64,000 nt of DNA from Brachypodium distachyon (GCF_000005505.3 NC_016131.3:7461501-7525500); one strand, 5' to 3'. Shown: positions 16,856 to 29,499, numbered from the stretch's first letter. Made by a program: numbers and translations. Notes: generated by a model not told the origin, from the sequence alone.

Positions 16856-19800
16856 TCAACTGCTGGGCCGGGGCATTGCGTTTGGTGGTCTTACCGCAGG
16901 ACCGCCATATCCAGCCGGTAATCTGTTACCAGCAATACCAGGCTGGTTTGCCCTAGATGACACTGCACCCATGCGAGCAGCGATTATCGCATTCCGCTCC
17001 ATCAGAAGCTTCTTTCTGGTCTTTTCAGTGTACTCTCTTGTTCGGAGGGCCACATGCTCGATATCGGCAAATAATGACATCTTCGCCTCTGTCTTCTGCA
17101 ACTGCATGAAAATATGTAATTGAAGTTATAGCGGCACAGAACAAAGGAGGGATCATTTGGAGAGCAAAACATCTCCGCATTGTTCAACAGTTTTTGTGCT
17201 ACCATCTTTTCAACCACCAGTGCAGCTAGCCGGCGTATTTGATCTTCCTCCTGCTCGGCAAGGAACTTAGCCTTGACAGCAGCGGCTGAAATGGCAGTAG
17301 CTGCTGCTCGTTTTAGCCTAGTTATGGAATCATTATGCTTGGCTGTCACTGTCGAGCCCTTCTCTGCATTGACGGGTATGTTTTCAGTACTGCTAGGTTC
17401 TGCAAGATAGAGCGATACCACAGATAAGGGGAAATCAGTTGATCAAGAACTGAACCACCAAAGGATTGGCCTATGAATGTGCTGATTGCTGAATTAATTT
17501 TCTAAACTCTGACGCTCCTTAAGACTATTTTCGAATGCATATAACTCATTTACTTTATTGTGGTCTCATATCACTTGGTATGTATTCTCCAATAACTCTT
17601 TAATGACCCTCATCAGGCCTTTCTGCCAGGAGACAGTTAGTATGTATTCTCCAATATTTAGGGAATACAGATGTATCAAACAATAATTATGTTTGGAAAC
17701 TGAAAGATCAAGAAGAGAAGAAAGAAATAGAAGTCAATGCGGTTATCATCGAATTACAACTGAAGAAGGAAATGGAGACAAAATAACTACCTAAAAGTAT
17801 TTCTTAATAAATTACTTAAGTTGATAAACACACAAATAGAATGGCTAAAGAACCTCGACCCTTTAGAATTTACACTCCCACATCCATATTTTGCTAGGTG
17901 TTAATTGCAATGGTATGTGTGGGGTTCACAGCACAGGAACAACAAACTACATATTTCCATAAACTCTTCGTTTATTCTTATATGTGTGTGTGTCAGATCT
18001 AAAAATTCGAGACTAAACAGGTCCGGCTCAAACTACTCAATCCGATGGCCTGGTAACAAACTATGGTGGAGATACAGGAATATGAAGAACCTTAGCCAAC
18101 AATGCCAAAACAAAATGATTAGTACTTAAATGTACAATCAATGCATGTTGATGTTGCAACAAAGTCTTCTGGGCTAGTGAATAATGATAAGCTTTAATTA
18201 CTTAGGGTATTACTTGAAATTGTATGCTTACTCTTTAGTGGTTTCATAGAGAGTGTCAGACTTTCAGTACATAAAGTATAGATGAAGTACCTTCCATCTT
18301 GCCATCTCCCAATGTTTGGCTTTTCTCATGTTCTTGTATGATAGTTGGGGTAGCAACTGCGTCTTCCGTCTTACTAAGCTCGATCTTGCCTTGTAAAGAT
18401 GAATCATCATGTGGCTCCACCTCAGAACTTGGTTTGTCCTTTACCAGTTCAGGACTAGTTGTGCCCGTTGTACTTCCTGCAATAACCTCTGGAGGAGCTA
18501 ACAAATCACATCCATTTGCATTATTTTGTGGAATAACTGAATCTTTAATGGAACTTAAAGAACCTTTGGTGGCGTCAGGTGCACTCTCATCCACCAGAGG
18601 AATCGCATCACCTGACCCCTTAGCATTATTGGATTTAGGCTCCACCGAGGGTGCTTCATCACAAGATACACCCTTGTTTTCTGATTCTTGGTGGTCTTCT
18701 GCTGAAATGGATGGAGTGTTTTGCTTTTCCACAGGCAAAGTATTCTCTTCCTTATCATCGATGTCCTTTTTCTCATTACCAGTTGAATCTACAATCATAT
18801 CCTCATCTTTTGTTTGATCACCATCTTTATCTGTATTACTGAAAATTTCATAGATCTCATCAGTACAATCTTCCAATAGAATTTTCGCAAAGGTGCAAGC
18901 CTTCCGGGATATCTTACCTTACACTGACAAAAATATCTTTCAGATCACTCGGTGGATCTTCAAGTATATAACAGTGCCTACTTGCCAATTGGAGTGAAGG
19001 AGAATCCTCAGAAATAGCTTTTAGTGAACTACGGCAAGAAGTGGTAGCATTGTCATCTTCCACAAGACCAGCCAAAAATGCTGCCTGCACAAGACATGAC
19101 CTCTGGGTAGAAAATACTGCATGATAAATAAAGATGTCCAAGCTAGCATATAAGACAGTGCTTACCAGTGTCATAACAGGATTTCCTGCATCAGCAAATG
19201 AACCTTGATCTCCAGGAAAGTAACCAACAGCCTCAAAAGCAGATTTGAGGATATCAATAGCATTGCATGGTGCATTTTCACCAGAAGTATTGATAGCAAC
19301 ATTTGATGCATTTTCACCAGAAGTATCAGGATTAACAGAATTTTCCTTCGCTTGCTCAGTATCACCAGATGTTTTAGGCTCGTCAGTGTTTGGAGATGTA
19401 ACTGAATCTACACCACCTGAATTCTTGGTATTTTTATTTTCAACGGCACTTCCATCTTCTGCTTCTGTTTCCGCATGATTGGTGTCTGTTTTCTCTGCAG
19501 GCTTCTCATCCTCGGTATCTTTTTGTTCAACTTTCTCTTCAACTTCCATTTTCTCAGGTACTTCAGCAGTGCCTTTTTCTGCCAAGGCTTGCTTTGTGCT
19601 TTCCTGGATATTTTGTTGAAGATCTTCACCACCGTGAAAGTGGTCCTCAATTCGCATTTGAAGAAAGTGTAACATGCACTGTGTTTTAGTTTTTGTGGCA
19701 ACATGTTCAGCAATCTCAGTCCATTTTCCACCAAATATTTCCAAAGCTTCTAAAAGAAGCAATGTCTCCTCATCAGTCCAACTAGTACCACGAGCACCAG

Positions 19801-22605
19801 AAACTTCTGCGGAATCCATGAGGATGAAATCAGTTTTCGACATGCCTGCATCGAATTTCCCTTCGTTGAAGCAGTCAGAACACAGGTCAAAATCTGCCTG
19901 CAGAAATAAATAAACATTAGCGCTACCATACTTTATATTTTTAAGACATGATGTTTTAGATTATTTTGGACGGTCACACAAGATGAAAGCACCAGACGAG
20001 AAAAAAGAATTCAGAAACAGAAATAATAATACAAACTACAAGCTGCAGTCACATATTTTTGAATTAGAAGGTACGCTGGTACAGTACATCAGTATGACTA
20101 GACTGCATTTCATGAGAAGAACTAGCATTTTTCAAGGCTAAATTTGGCACCCAATATTTCAGAACTGATACTCCATAGTCAATTCTAAACATTGTAATGC
20201 ACATTACTAACAGTTCACATGAATGTAATTCTAATACCAAAAATATATGTTAAAAAATGGAACTACAACTGTAACAAAGATTTTAAATCACACTTTTGTT
20301 ACATCCGCAATTATGTACATTGTGTGTATCTGACCATAACAAAGAGGACCGGATAAATAGATTTAGACACAAGAACGAAAAATCAAACACACACATGTAT
20401 CCGGTGAACTGTACGTGCAAATACAAATCTGCACGGCTGCATCACAGAATTACTTGATCAACAGTACAAAAACATACATGACATACCAGAAGTGATAAAA
20501 TATATAGCTCCATGATTATAAATACTGTCAGGGTCTCCCCTGACATAGCAAAATTCCAGCAGGGATGAAGCACTGAAACAAAACAAAAAATGCTAACCTG
20601 GGTCCGGCAATGATAGCGCTTGCCCGAGCAATCAACTGAACAGGAGTTGCAGTGGTACTCAACAGAAGGCTCGGCTGCTGCAATCACATCTTCAACTAGT
20701 AAAGGATCAGGAAGGAAGCTAGGCAGAGGGGCTGGAGTTTCCACCTCTCCTTTCTTTGGTAAAGGGATCATGTATGACTGAATCGGTTCAAATTTAAACA
20801 GCTTCTCAACAAGAGAAACTTTCTCCTCATTGTGAGAATTGCTCTGGCTCTCCTCTGGCTTATTCTCCTCTAGACCAGCAGGTGGGAAAGGGTGAAAATT
20901 GATCAGGCCCCAGCGATCCAAGAACTCAAACACTTCCTGTCGAGCATCGACCTCCCCAATTGACATTTCAGCCAAATCTTTGGACTCCAGCTGCAGTTGA
21001 GGATTGGCATGAAATTTCATCATGATGAAATTTCTAATCTCTGTGTATATCTCTGGTGTCCGCTTCTCAAATTTTCCATTAAAAAACGAAGGCAAGGTTT
21101 GCTTCTCAACTGAGTGGATTTCCTTCCATGAAAACCATCCTGTAGAAGAAAAGGATTTATTTTTTGTGCATTATTTAATTTGAAAAGGAAAACCATATTA
21201 AGCAATGAATAAAGAAAGAGCGGTCATCATAATTAAGACAACCCTTAAGACAATTAGGGTGGAAACATGACAGGCAGCATGAAACAATAGAACACATGTC
21301 TTGCTAAATATTATTTACAATATTTTTCTTCTGAAGAAAATGGTGTTGGCATGCTTTGAATAGACCAAATGAAAACGCGATCTACTGGAAAAATAGATGC
21401 TATACAAAGATCAATAACATAAAGTGGGTCGCTAATAATGCCTTGAACATACCAAAGCTATATATTACAGGGAATGAAGTGGTTATACCAAGATTAGCCA
21501 TGGTGCACATGGTTATTGACTTGCAATTACACAAGAAACTGCTGTTTACTGAACTATCAAAATTTGGCATGGTGCTTTCTCTTATGTGCTGAGGTAACTG
21601 TTTGTTGTGTTATCAAGATTTAAAACGTTTGTCATTTCTCTTATGTGGTAATGCAAGAAGACTGTTGTATGTTTTAAGTGATTATAATGAGAAAGTACCA
21701 TAGTGAGTGAGCTTGCAACACGTACTCTGAAAAGAAAACAAGCCATACTACAAGCACATGGAAGAAAGCAAAATGGTGAGTAATCACCTCCTCACAAAGC
21801 AGGCAGCAGCAAGAATAAGGCAAATACACATTATTAACAGGTCTCTAATACATAATACTAAGAGTAATAAAGGCAATGTGTTGCAATAAATTCTTATCTC
21901 AAACAGTTAAATCAACAGGATGAGCATGCGCACAAATTGAGCTAGTACCTACCAAGAAAAAACTACAATTATGAAATCATTGTGCAAAGTCATCCATCAA
22001 ATTACACTCGACTGCTATGTGCTAAAGGCTCATTTAGGTAAAGCATTTAAATAACAGGAACAATGCATTCCGAGTGAACCAGAAATTTAGAGAACGCTTA
22101 TGCTCAAACAGCAACGACCAACACGCGGACTCCTCCCAGCCATCCCCGTTTGAAGGATTGACCACCCCAAACGAGAGATCGAGCTACTGCACGGGGAAGA
22201 TGACTCACCGGCGAAGGTAGGGACCACATGGACGCCGGCGCCACGGGATCGGACGGCCTCGAACGCCTCGTCAACCAGCGGCGTGTCCTCGGCGGGCGCC
22301 TGCTCCCCGTCGAGCCGGATCACGTCGCCCTCGCCCTTCCCCGATCCGCTGGCCCCCGCCGCCACGGGAGTGGCATCTGGCGGCGCGCCCGAATGCTTGT
22401 GCGGCGACTGGCGCGCTGCGCGGGTGAGCGGCCCGCTGTGCAGCACGTGAGGGGACGCGTGGAAGGCGTTGCGCTCCTTGGCGTGCCGCTTGGACGGCGT
22501 GAACGACGACCCCGCCGCCTTCCGCTTACCGCCGCCGCCGCGGCGGCGGGGGGGTTCGGCCGGCGACCCGTCGCCGTGCGGCGCAGCCGGGGCCTTGGGC
22601 TCCAT
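16856..22605 (-). CDS. SWI3D: SWI3D-type SWI/SNF complex subunit (SWIRM-ZZ-SANT), complete
   Basis: Seven minus-strand exons keep frame: 22209-22605, 20598-21139, 19166-19897, 18918-19084, 18291-18838, 17203-17399 and 16856-17101. They total 2829 nt, or 942 aa. The order is a basic, low-complexity N-terminus, then SWIRM (about residues 125-215, TFAGWFSWKEIH onward). A ZZ zinc finger follows (about 298-335, CNSCSVDCSGKRYHC with a later CSDC). SANT comes next (about 350-398, SWTDEETLLLLEAL). A long acidic Glu/Ser/Thr-rich stretch precedes a C-terminal coiled coil (KFLAEQEEDQIRRLAALV onward). The ZZ finger distinguishes SWI3D from SWI3A-C. Family role: scaffold of SWI/SNF remodellers partnering BRM or SYD ATPases in the nucleus. 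The exon 4/5 junction (79-bp intron 18839-18917) was chosen because reading through meets a stop. Confidence 0.93.
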
Positions 22606-25489
22606 GGGGACCCGGAGGGAGCCTGGCTTCTCTCACCACTCCAGCGGCGAGACCAGCTAGCGAGATGGGGAGGCGAGTGAACGCGCGGCGTCTGCCCTTC
22701 CCCTATGAATGCTGGGCTGCCTGTCGGCTCTTCCCCTCTCCTTTTACGGTGCTATTCCGGTGGGTAGGGCTGAAAACGAGTCCATTTTGAGCGAGCCAGA
22801 CTAATAAACTCGGCTCACCTCATGTTAAGAAAACAAGCGAGCGAGCTAAACGAGCCGTAAATTTTGAATTTGGTTGTACTTGATCTACAACGATCTCGAG
22901 TCAATCTATACTCCTACTTTCGAGATGGATAAAGAATTGGAAATTTCATTGGCCATGTACTCAAGTTCTACTTTCCATGTAAATAAAAGTCCGAGCTTCA
23001 ATTCACTTTCCTTATTCATCTTTTGTATGTGAAATTCTAAAGGATCTCACATGTTAGCTATGGAAAGTAGGGGGTTATTAAATTTCAAAAGAAAAATATG
23101 ACAAATTATTTGAATTTCTATTCAGCTTGTTGAAACAGCGTACCAACTATGTTGATTTTGAGCTACAATCAGTGAAAAATAAAACGAACAAGATTTGGCT
23201 CAAACTCGGCTCATACTTTAGCCGAGCTATAAAAGGTGCTCTTGGTCGGCTCAACTTTGTCGAGCTGAGAAGCTACCACTTTATTGCAACCCAAATTGGA
23301 TGTGGGTAAGTGGGCAATTATCTTTGGGTTCGCATAGCAGCATAGGCCGTCTCACGTAGGTAAGTGGGGTCCTTGTTACTATTAGTTAACACCGGACAAA
23401 CCATTCAGTTTGCAATTTGTTGCAGTTCGCTGCAGAGCATTATTTTGGTTGAGATGGTCCTTGCAGAGCATTGGCAGGAAGAGATTGGGTTGTACAACCT
23501 ATTCCACTGTGTGTTGACTGTTGCGATGCTTTCCTATAATGCAATACAGCTGGCGAAAAAAGAAACATCTATAATTCTATAGTAGAACACTATTTTGTAT
23601 CGATGCAGCAATGAACACACGAATTCTCCACAAATAAATTATTCATACAGGTGCTAATTGTCATGTGTGCGACTTCATAATTTTATTGTAGAGAAGAAGC
23701 TAACCTTCCAAAGACCACATGTTGGTTCAATTAAAGACCGTTTGGGTGGCATCTCATCGTGAGGAGGTGTGGCCGAACGAGAGGGAGGGGAGATGGAGGA
23801 GGACAAGTCGTACCGACAAGCTATGGGGCATTGAGACATTTTCTCTTGCTACTAGTGTTTTGCATCGTTATCAGCATTTCATCCAGATATCAGTGTGTTT
23901 TCAACATTAGATCGACATTCTCTCTCTCTTTTCACTATGTCTTGAATCTCATTTCACTATGTCTTAGATTACAAAAAATTTCAAATAGTAACCTTTTAAA
24001 CCCAAACGGGGTACTAGTATTGATGTTGTCGGACCATCGGCACACTAAAATATAAGCCAAGAAGCCCGACCCAATTTAGGACAATAAAACTGAGCCCCCT
24101 TAGGGTATCAGTCCGATCTTGGGGCACCTTTGGCTGTCTATTTGATGTTGATTTTCGCTGAGCCGACTATTCTTAGGCAACTGCTACATAAGACAAATTG
24201 ACGTCACTTGGTTGATTGGGCCGAGCACATTAGTCTCTCCTTAGACCTAAAGCTAAATCTTAGCGCGGCGCCTGTTGCCGTCGCCGAGAGAGAAGATCCT
24301 CACAAGCGATGGGGACGGTTGTGACAACTAGTTTACACCACAAGAAGTAGAAAATCGTACAAATATATATCCACGAAATACAGATTGTCAACTGTATTAG
24401 ATATTAGAGAGATAAAACATCTTTCATTTTGGGGAGATAGTTTTCACTTCAGGCACTCTTCGAGAGCATGTTACCATCCGGTCACTCTTCTCCTTCTTTC
24501 GGAAAAGCCACCCTCCGGTGGAGGATTTGCGTGACTTTTATGCGTGCTCGACGAACCTCCATCGTCCTTTGTTTTCCCCAATGATGACATCGGTGAGGCT
24601 TCTTGATGATGATGCTTGTGGTTTCCTTGCCGGCAGTTTCCATGTGTTTGCTTCAGCTCTCCGGTGACGATCCTCCTCGCAATATGGTACTGTCTTCTGG
24701 CATCCTGCAGCCTGCGACAGTCCCCTTCTGTTGCTCGTGTTCCCCTGGTCGTTGATTATACCATGACCTGTACTGCATCGTCGTGTCTATGTGATGCGGC
24801 TTAGCTTCTGCTTAGAAGGTTCATTTGTGATGTGTTGTAGTGGGGTTCATTTATGATGCGGCTTAGCTTCTGTTGTGTTGTGTCGCAACTGCTCCTTGGT
24901 ATGTGTGGTTTTGCTAATACGACGTTTAAAATGGGAAGGAGGGAGTAATCATGTACCGGGGGTTTTTGTGTTTTTTCTATGTTTTTTGCTCCGGCAAGTT
25001 GTATTTCTCCTCGGTCTTCCTTTTGAAAATATATTCATCTCAAAAAGAAAAACATCTTTCATGTCCTAGTAAGAAAAAACATTTTGCACTTTAAGAACCG
25101 ACCAATCTTTAATAAAATTCACAATGTTACTCTGCGTCAGTAACGTTTTATTTTTCTTCGGAAACCAGGAGTAATATCTTGATAATCAAGAATCAAGTTT
25201 CCAATTGCTATTGCTGTATGTAACGCATCGCAGGAGAAACTGAAGCCTACCCTCGGAGCGTTCTGCTCTGCATGCATGCATAAATTAGTAGGGTGAGCGA
25301 GCCTCACGCCCTTGATTTGCTCACGCCAAGCGTACCGGCCGGGTCAAAGCTGAATCCAATCCATACGCGCCGCCCGCTCAAATCTCCTATTCCTCCTCCG
25401 ATCCCCTCATCCCCCCGCGGCTCGATCCCTTCACCTCATCGGGGCACTCATCGACGACGGTAGCCTCCTCGTTTCCGCACCTACCGACG
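22606..25489. other. Intergenic stretch between SWI3D and the hyccin gene
   Basis: The first few hundred bases are the SWI3D promoter side. Positions 22765-23275 contain repeated GAGC/GGCTCG motifs of the kind found in grass hAT-like debris, but no convincing terminal repeats. A LINE-like insertion occupies 24429-25046. No gene is recognised. The sequence just upstream of 25490 is C-rich and probably the 5' UTR of the next gene. Confidence 0.55.
24415..25063 (+). mobile_element. LINE-like insertion with perfect 14-bp target duplication
   Basis: AAAACATCTTTCAT occurs at 24415-24428 and again at 25050-25063, bracketing about 620 bp. The insert ends on the plus strand with TTGAAAATATATTCATCTCAAAAAG, a typical 3' end with a short A-rich tail. 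No RT domain is present, so this is a 5'-truncated copy or a non-coding retroposon. Its body shows no obvious match to the insertion at 15.6-16.4 kb. Confidence 0.7.
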
Positions 25490-26512
25490 ATGTCGTCCCA
25501 CGCGCCGATCCAGAGCCCCAAGGCCGCCGTGGACTCCCTCGCCGCCATCCTCGGCGGCGCGCTCCCGGGCTCCCTCGCATCCGCCGACGACCCCGCAGCC
25601 GCGCTGCTCCACGACGACGGCGTCGCCCGCGCCGTCGCCTCGCGCCTCCGCCGCGCGGGCTCGGGGGGCGGGGACGACGGCCTCTGCGGCTGGCTCTACG
25701 ACGCCTTCCAGTCCAGCGTCCCGGCGCTCAAGCTCGCGGTGCTGCGGTTCGTGCCGACCCTCGCGGGCGTCTACATGTCCCGTGCCGTCTCCCGGAAGCC
25801 GCTCGCCGGGTTCGAGGCCGTGATCCTCGCGCTCTACATGCACGCCGTGGCGCAGCGGGGATCCTCCGCCGAGGAGCCCGAGACCGTCGCGCTCCCCAAC
25901 CTGGCCAACCCCAGCGTGTACCACGCGGCGGCGGCGGCCGCTTCCAAGACCGCCAAGGCCGCGGAGCCCGAAGTCGCCGTGCTCTCCCCCGCGCTGGAGC
26001 CGCACGGCACCGTGCGCGCCACGCGCCGCGCCCGCATCGTCGGCGCCGTGCTCGAGCTCTACCACGGCAAGCTCGCGCTCATGCCGTTCTCCTCCAAGAT
26101 GGACTTCTGCGAGTTCTGCGTCGCGTGGTCGGGGAAGCACAACAGCAGCAACGACAAGCCGCGCGTCGCGTCCGCGCCCGCGCCCGCCGCCGAGGGCGTG
26201 GAGGAGAAGTGGCGGAGGGTGCCGCTGCCGTGGGAGCTGTTCCAGCCGGCGCTGCGGATCGTGGGGCACTGCCTGCTGGGTCCCAACAACTCCGACGAGC
26301 TGAAGACGCAGGCCACCCGTGCGGCGCAGTGCCTCTACCTGAGGGCCACGGAGACCATGGACGCGCGTGCGGTGCTGGCCTGCAGGAGCCTCATCAGGCT
26401 GTCGCAGATGGTGGAGGAGCCCATCCCCGAGCCGTCCTTCTCCGAGGCCGTCCAGGCCAACATGGCAGAACTGGAGGCCATGAGGGCTAACATACTTAGC
26501 GCCAAGAACTGA
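25490..26512 (+). CDS. Hyccin/FAM126 family protein, intronless
   Basis: The 340-aa product begins [20 protein letters not shown] at the first ATG after a C-rich leader. A conserved central block ([20 protein letters not shown], then a GVYMSR motif) and a later block ([20 protein letters not shown]) match the hyccin (FAM126) family of plants. In animals hyccin binds TTC7 in the PI4K-alpha complex at the plasma membrane. The plant counterparts are thought to act in the same kind of complex with NPG-type proteins. There is no signal peptide or membrane segment. The coding sequence is very GC-rich, usual for intronless grass genes. It converges with the H2A.X gene at 27198. Confidence 0.87.
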   Translation: MSSHAPIQSPKAAVDSLAAILGGALPGSLASADDPAAALLHDDGVARAVASRLRRAGSGGGDDGLCGWLYDAFQSSVPALKLAVLRFVPTLAGVYMSRAVSRKPLAGFEAVILALYMHAVAQRGSSAEEPETVALPNLANPSVYHAAAAAASKTAKAAEPEVAVLSPALEPHGTVRATRRARIVGAVLELYHGKLALMPFSSKMDFCEFCVAWSGKHNSSNDKPRVASAPAPAAEGVEEKWRRVPLPWELFQPALRIVGHCLLGPNNSDELKTQATRAAQCLYLRATETMDARAVLACRSLIRLSQMVEEPIPEPSFSEAVQANMAELEAMRANILSAKN

Positions 26513-27197
26513 CCGCCGATCATCAAGATTGAACACCAAAAGCAATTCGATTAGCAATCAGGGTGGATTCAGGAATTGCAGCCACAGCGCCACTATGGGT
26601 AGTACCGCGTTTTGTACTTTTCCTTTAGTTATCAGACTGCACCACTATTATTCTCTCTAATTTTGAATCGAGAGATTGACAGAATAAAAATAGTGGATAC
26701 AAATTTCAAAGTGTGCGTCTGCGTTTTACTTGAAATGTCTGATGATTCCATCGATTGCACAGCCCACGAATTGGTAAGACTGCGTTCGATCGATCAGGTT
26801 TCTACCTCGTGCAAGCTACTCACTTCCGAGTCTTCGAGGTTGTTTTGTTTCGAGAAGATGAAGGAAGGGAGAACATTAAAACTAAAATCAAAAGTCACTT
26901 CCTCTGTTTGCACGAACGAAGGGAGTTGATATCATCCACAACACCCTAGTTTTCGAGAAGGGAGTTGATATCATCTACTTCACAATTCCGCTAGGAACGA
27001 ATGCATTTTTTATGACGAACCAAATCGATCAAGTAATCAACCTCAAAAGACACCTTCAGCCAATTCAATCGGTCCATTCATTCGTCAAGAACAGACCAAA
27101 CCGCGAAAAACTTTTACATCCCAAACAACAAACGCACACCACGATTCCAAAAGAAACATCATCTCAGGACGGCCCCCTCTTCGATTTCTTCCGATGC
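26513..27197. other. Spacer between convergent hyccin and H2A.X genes
   Basis: The spacer is AT-rich and must contain both 3' UTRs. A short duplicated phrase, GAAGGGAGTTGATATCATC, appears near 26918-26936 and 26957-26975. Nothing else is recognised. Confidence 0.5.
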
Positions 27198-27721
27198 TCA
27201 GAACTCCTGCGAGGCCGAGCCGATGTCCCCCTTAGCGCCAGCCTTTTTGGGCAGCAGAACCTGGTGGATCTTGGGCAGCACGCCGCCGTTGGCGATCGTG
27301 ACGGTTCCCAGCAGCTTGCTCAGCTCCTCGTCATTGCGCACCGCCAGCTGGATGTGGCGCGGCACGATCCGGTTCTTCTTGTTGTCGCGCGCCGCGTTCC
27401 CCGCCAGCTCCAGCACCTGCAGCGGCGGCGATCAAGAATTAAGCCCCAATTCGAATCGCAGAATCGCCCAATAGCGGCGCGAGATCGGATCCGCAGGAAT
27501 CGAGATAGGAAGGGGATCGGCGGGTTTACCTCGGCGGCGAGGTACTCGAGAACGGCGGAGAGGTACACGGGGGCGCCGGCGCCGACGCGCTCCGCGTACT
27601 TGCCGGCCTTGAGGTACCGCGCGATACGGCCGACGGGGAACTGGAGGCCGGCCTTGGCCGAGCGCGACACCACCTTCGTCGACTTCGCCTTCCCACGGCC
27701 GCCGCTTCCGGTGGAACTCAT
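27198..27721 (-). CDS. H2A.X: Histone H2A.X
   Basis: Two exons, 27530-27721 and 27198-27416, are joined in phase 0 and give 136 aa. The N-terminus is short and Gly/Ser/Lys-rich. The histone fold includes [20 protein letters not shown] and [10 protein letters not shown] of the acidic patch. The protein ends GSASQEF; the SQEF tail is the plant H2A.X motif whose serine ATM/ATR kinases phosphorylate at DNA breaks. The single intron after ...EYLAAE is common in plant H2A.X and H2A.Z genes and unlike intronless core histones. The protein acts in nucleosomes and DNA-damage signalling. The start gives [11 protein letters not shown], as expected. Confidence 0.96.
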
Positions 27722-27822
27722 CGCCGATTCGCCGGTGGGGTCTGGAAGCTTCTAAACCCTTTCGAGATGTGGGGACTGGAGAGGTGGTGGGATGGGAGAA
27801 GACGCAGGCGGCGTCTTCGGGG

Positions 27823-27895
27823 TTTTATATCGTTAGGGTTGGGGTGTGAGGCGCGCTGTGATTGGCTGAGACGGGGAGACGGGGATCCGTGACGT
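27823..27895 (-). promoter_or_regulatory. Histone-type promoter of the H2A.X gene
   Basis: Upstream of the H2A.X ATG on the minus strand lie a TATA box (ATATAAAA, 27823-27830), a CCAAT box (27861-27865) and ACGTCACGGATCC (27883-27895). The last joins the histone hexamer ACGTCA to an octamer-like CGGATC. This is close to the plant type I histone element (hexamer plus octamer), which drives S-phase expression. The motifs are seen directly; cell-cycle control of this gene is inferred. Confidence 0.72.
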
Positions 27896-28502
27896 GTGGC
27901 GCCAGCTTGGCTAATAAAAAGTTGCGTCTTTTCAGATTTTTCTGGGAGAATGTTTTCTTTTTATCCGCTTTTCACTTAAATTGTTTCTTTAGAACAGGAA
28001 TTATTTGTTTTGTTCCAGAAAGGGATGATATTGCGGCTCAGCGGCTTCGTTTGATCAAGCTGATTATTGCAGAGATCCATTGCCTCAGTTTTTTTTTAGT
28101 TTTTTTTATTGCTAGACATTTTTTTTGGTGTCCCATAATACTAAATAATTAAGCGTAACATTGGTCAACAAAAATAACAAGGGGGAGGCTACACAGTGCG
28201 CGCGCACTTTTTAGAGCCATGGAGTGCTCCTTCCAACATCCTCATGTGGTCCGATTAGGAAAGGTGTCTGCATCCGTTGTCATCCTTTTCAAAACCAGAA
28301 ATCCTCACACGGGCGCAGGGCGGTCAAAGCTGCACCACTCTCATAGCTGCGTTCCACTAGTACTGCTTTCTTTATGCGATTTGAAAAACTTTAGACATCC
28401 AAGACAAATCAGAAGAAACTTACTTTAGCAATTGAAAAGGAATACTTTGCAAAAATTACAAAGAAAGAAAGAAAGAAAGAAGGAAAGACTTTACACGCCC
28501 AA

Positions 28503-28700
28503 GAAAGTAACTTTCAACAGCACAAATACATCTTAAAAAATCAGAAAGTAACTTTAACATTTATAGTTACATATAAAAATATGAAAAGTAATTCTTAACA
28601 CTAAAACTACATCTATTAACTCATAAAAGTAATTGTCATACATTAAAACTGCATCCAGCAAAATCATAGAGTAATTCTTAACCTATAATTACATCAAGCA
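28503..28700. repeat. Diverged tandem repeat, about five units of 40-43 bp
   Basis: Units start near 28503, 28543, 28583, 28625 and 28668. Each opens with a GAAAGTAA(C/T)T-like phrase and has a TACATC-like phrase about 25-30 bp later. Divergence between units is high. It follows a (GAAA)n tract. No coding potential. Confidence 0.55.
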
Positions 28701-28726
28701 CCAGACAAAGTTCGATCCAACAGAGA

Positions 28727-29215
28727 ATGAAAAATATCGTGAGAACCATCAACACACATGAGGCACAGCCTCACAACAGAGGTGAGGCGGGAGCAGATGC
28801 AGCCAGAACCGTCACCGTCGTCTTCCATCTTCGGGACAGGGCTCTCCGGCGATCTCGCCTCGTCCGCTCTCGTCTCTCAACCTCATCCGGAACAACCTCG
28901 TCGGCTCCGTGCCTGCCGCGCTCGACCTCACGGCGGACCAGCCCGCCGGCGCCAGCGCTCGAGATCTCGGCGAGGGGGGCGGGGGCTGAGGAGGGAGAGA
29001 GGTGCGTGCGCCCGTCGGGAAGGAGAGGCAGGGGCAGAGCGAGAGGGCGGAGGCGTGCGGCGACGGTGGGGAAGGAAGGAGGCGTGCGGCTCAAGGTGCA
29101 GGCTCGCCGGCGGCGCTGGAGGTGCATCTCGGGGGCAGGTTTGTGGGGGTTGGAGGTGGAGAAGAAGAGAAAAGGGGGAGGTGCCGTGGTGGGATTGGGA
29201 TTGAAAGGGGACTAG
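28727..29215 (+). other. GC-rich ORF island of unknown nature
   Basis: Three frames and both strands stay open here, as expected from very high GC and purine bias, so an ORF alone is weak evidence. One stretch near 28835-28930 reads like a leucine-rich repeat if one base is skipped (LSGDLASSALVS, then NLIRNNLVGSVPAAL in the next frame). This suggests a broken or captured receptor-kinase fragment. No start, splice or promoter signal supports expression. I do not call a gene. Confidence 0.25.
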
Positions 29216-29499
29216 ATATTTCGGACAGGGGGAGAAAGAGACACGTCGCGAGCTAATCGGACGTCTCGCACTCGTGCGCACCGCAGGAAACAAGTAGTGC
29301 GCGGTAGAGAGATAGATTAGGCGAAATAACAAAGTATGGAACATCCGCCAAGGCTAGAACGTCTAAGTTGATACCAAAAAGAAGTCATACTCCAAAGTCC
29401 TTTCTTGATTTTTGCAGGCACCGTTGTAAATTTTCAATGTTGTAGCATACTCCATATCAGAATCCGGCGAACATGTTTTCTGCATTCTATCATCGTACT

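Noticed and set aside
18839..18917. Stop codon in SWI3D after exon 4 suggesting a truncated protein
   Set aside because: A strong donor (AG/GTAAGA) and acceptor (TTTTCAG) define a 79-bp intron that keeps frame and connects to the expected acidic region.
22765..23275. Possible hAT element with GGGCTGAAAACGAG start
   Set aside because: No matching inverted end or 8-bp target duplication could be identified, so only debris is noted.
24935..24955. GGAAGGAGGGAGTAATC resembling a Stowaway terminus
   Set aside because: No inverted partner lies nearby; it is inside the LINE-like insert.
25481..26557. Long minus-strand ORF opposite the hyccin gene
   Set aside because: It is an antisense shadow of GC-rich coding sequence, with Arg/Gly/Val-rich low complexity and no domain.
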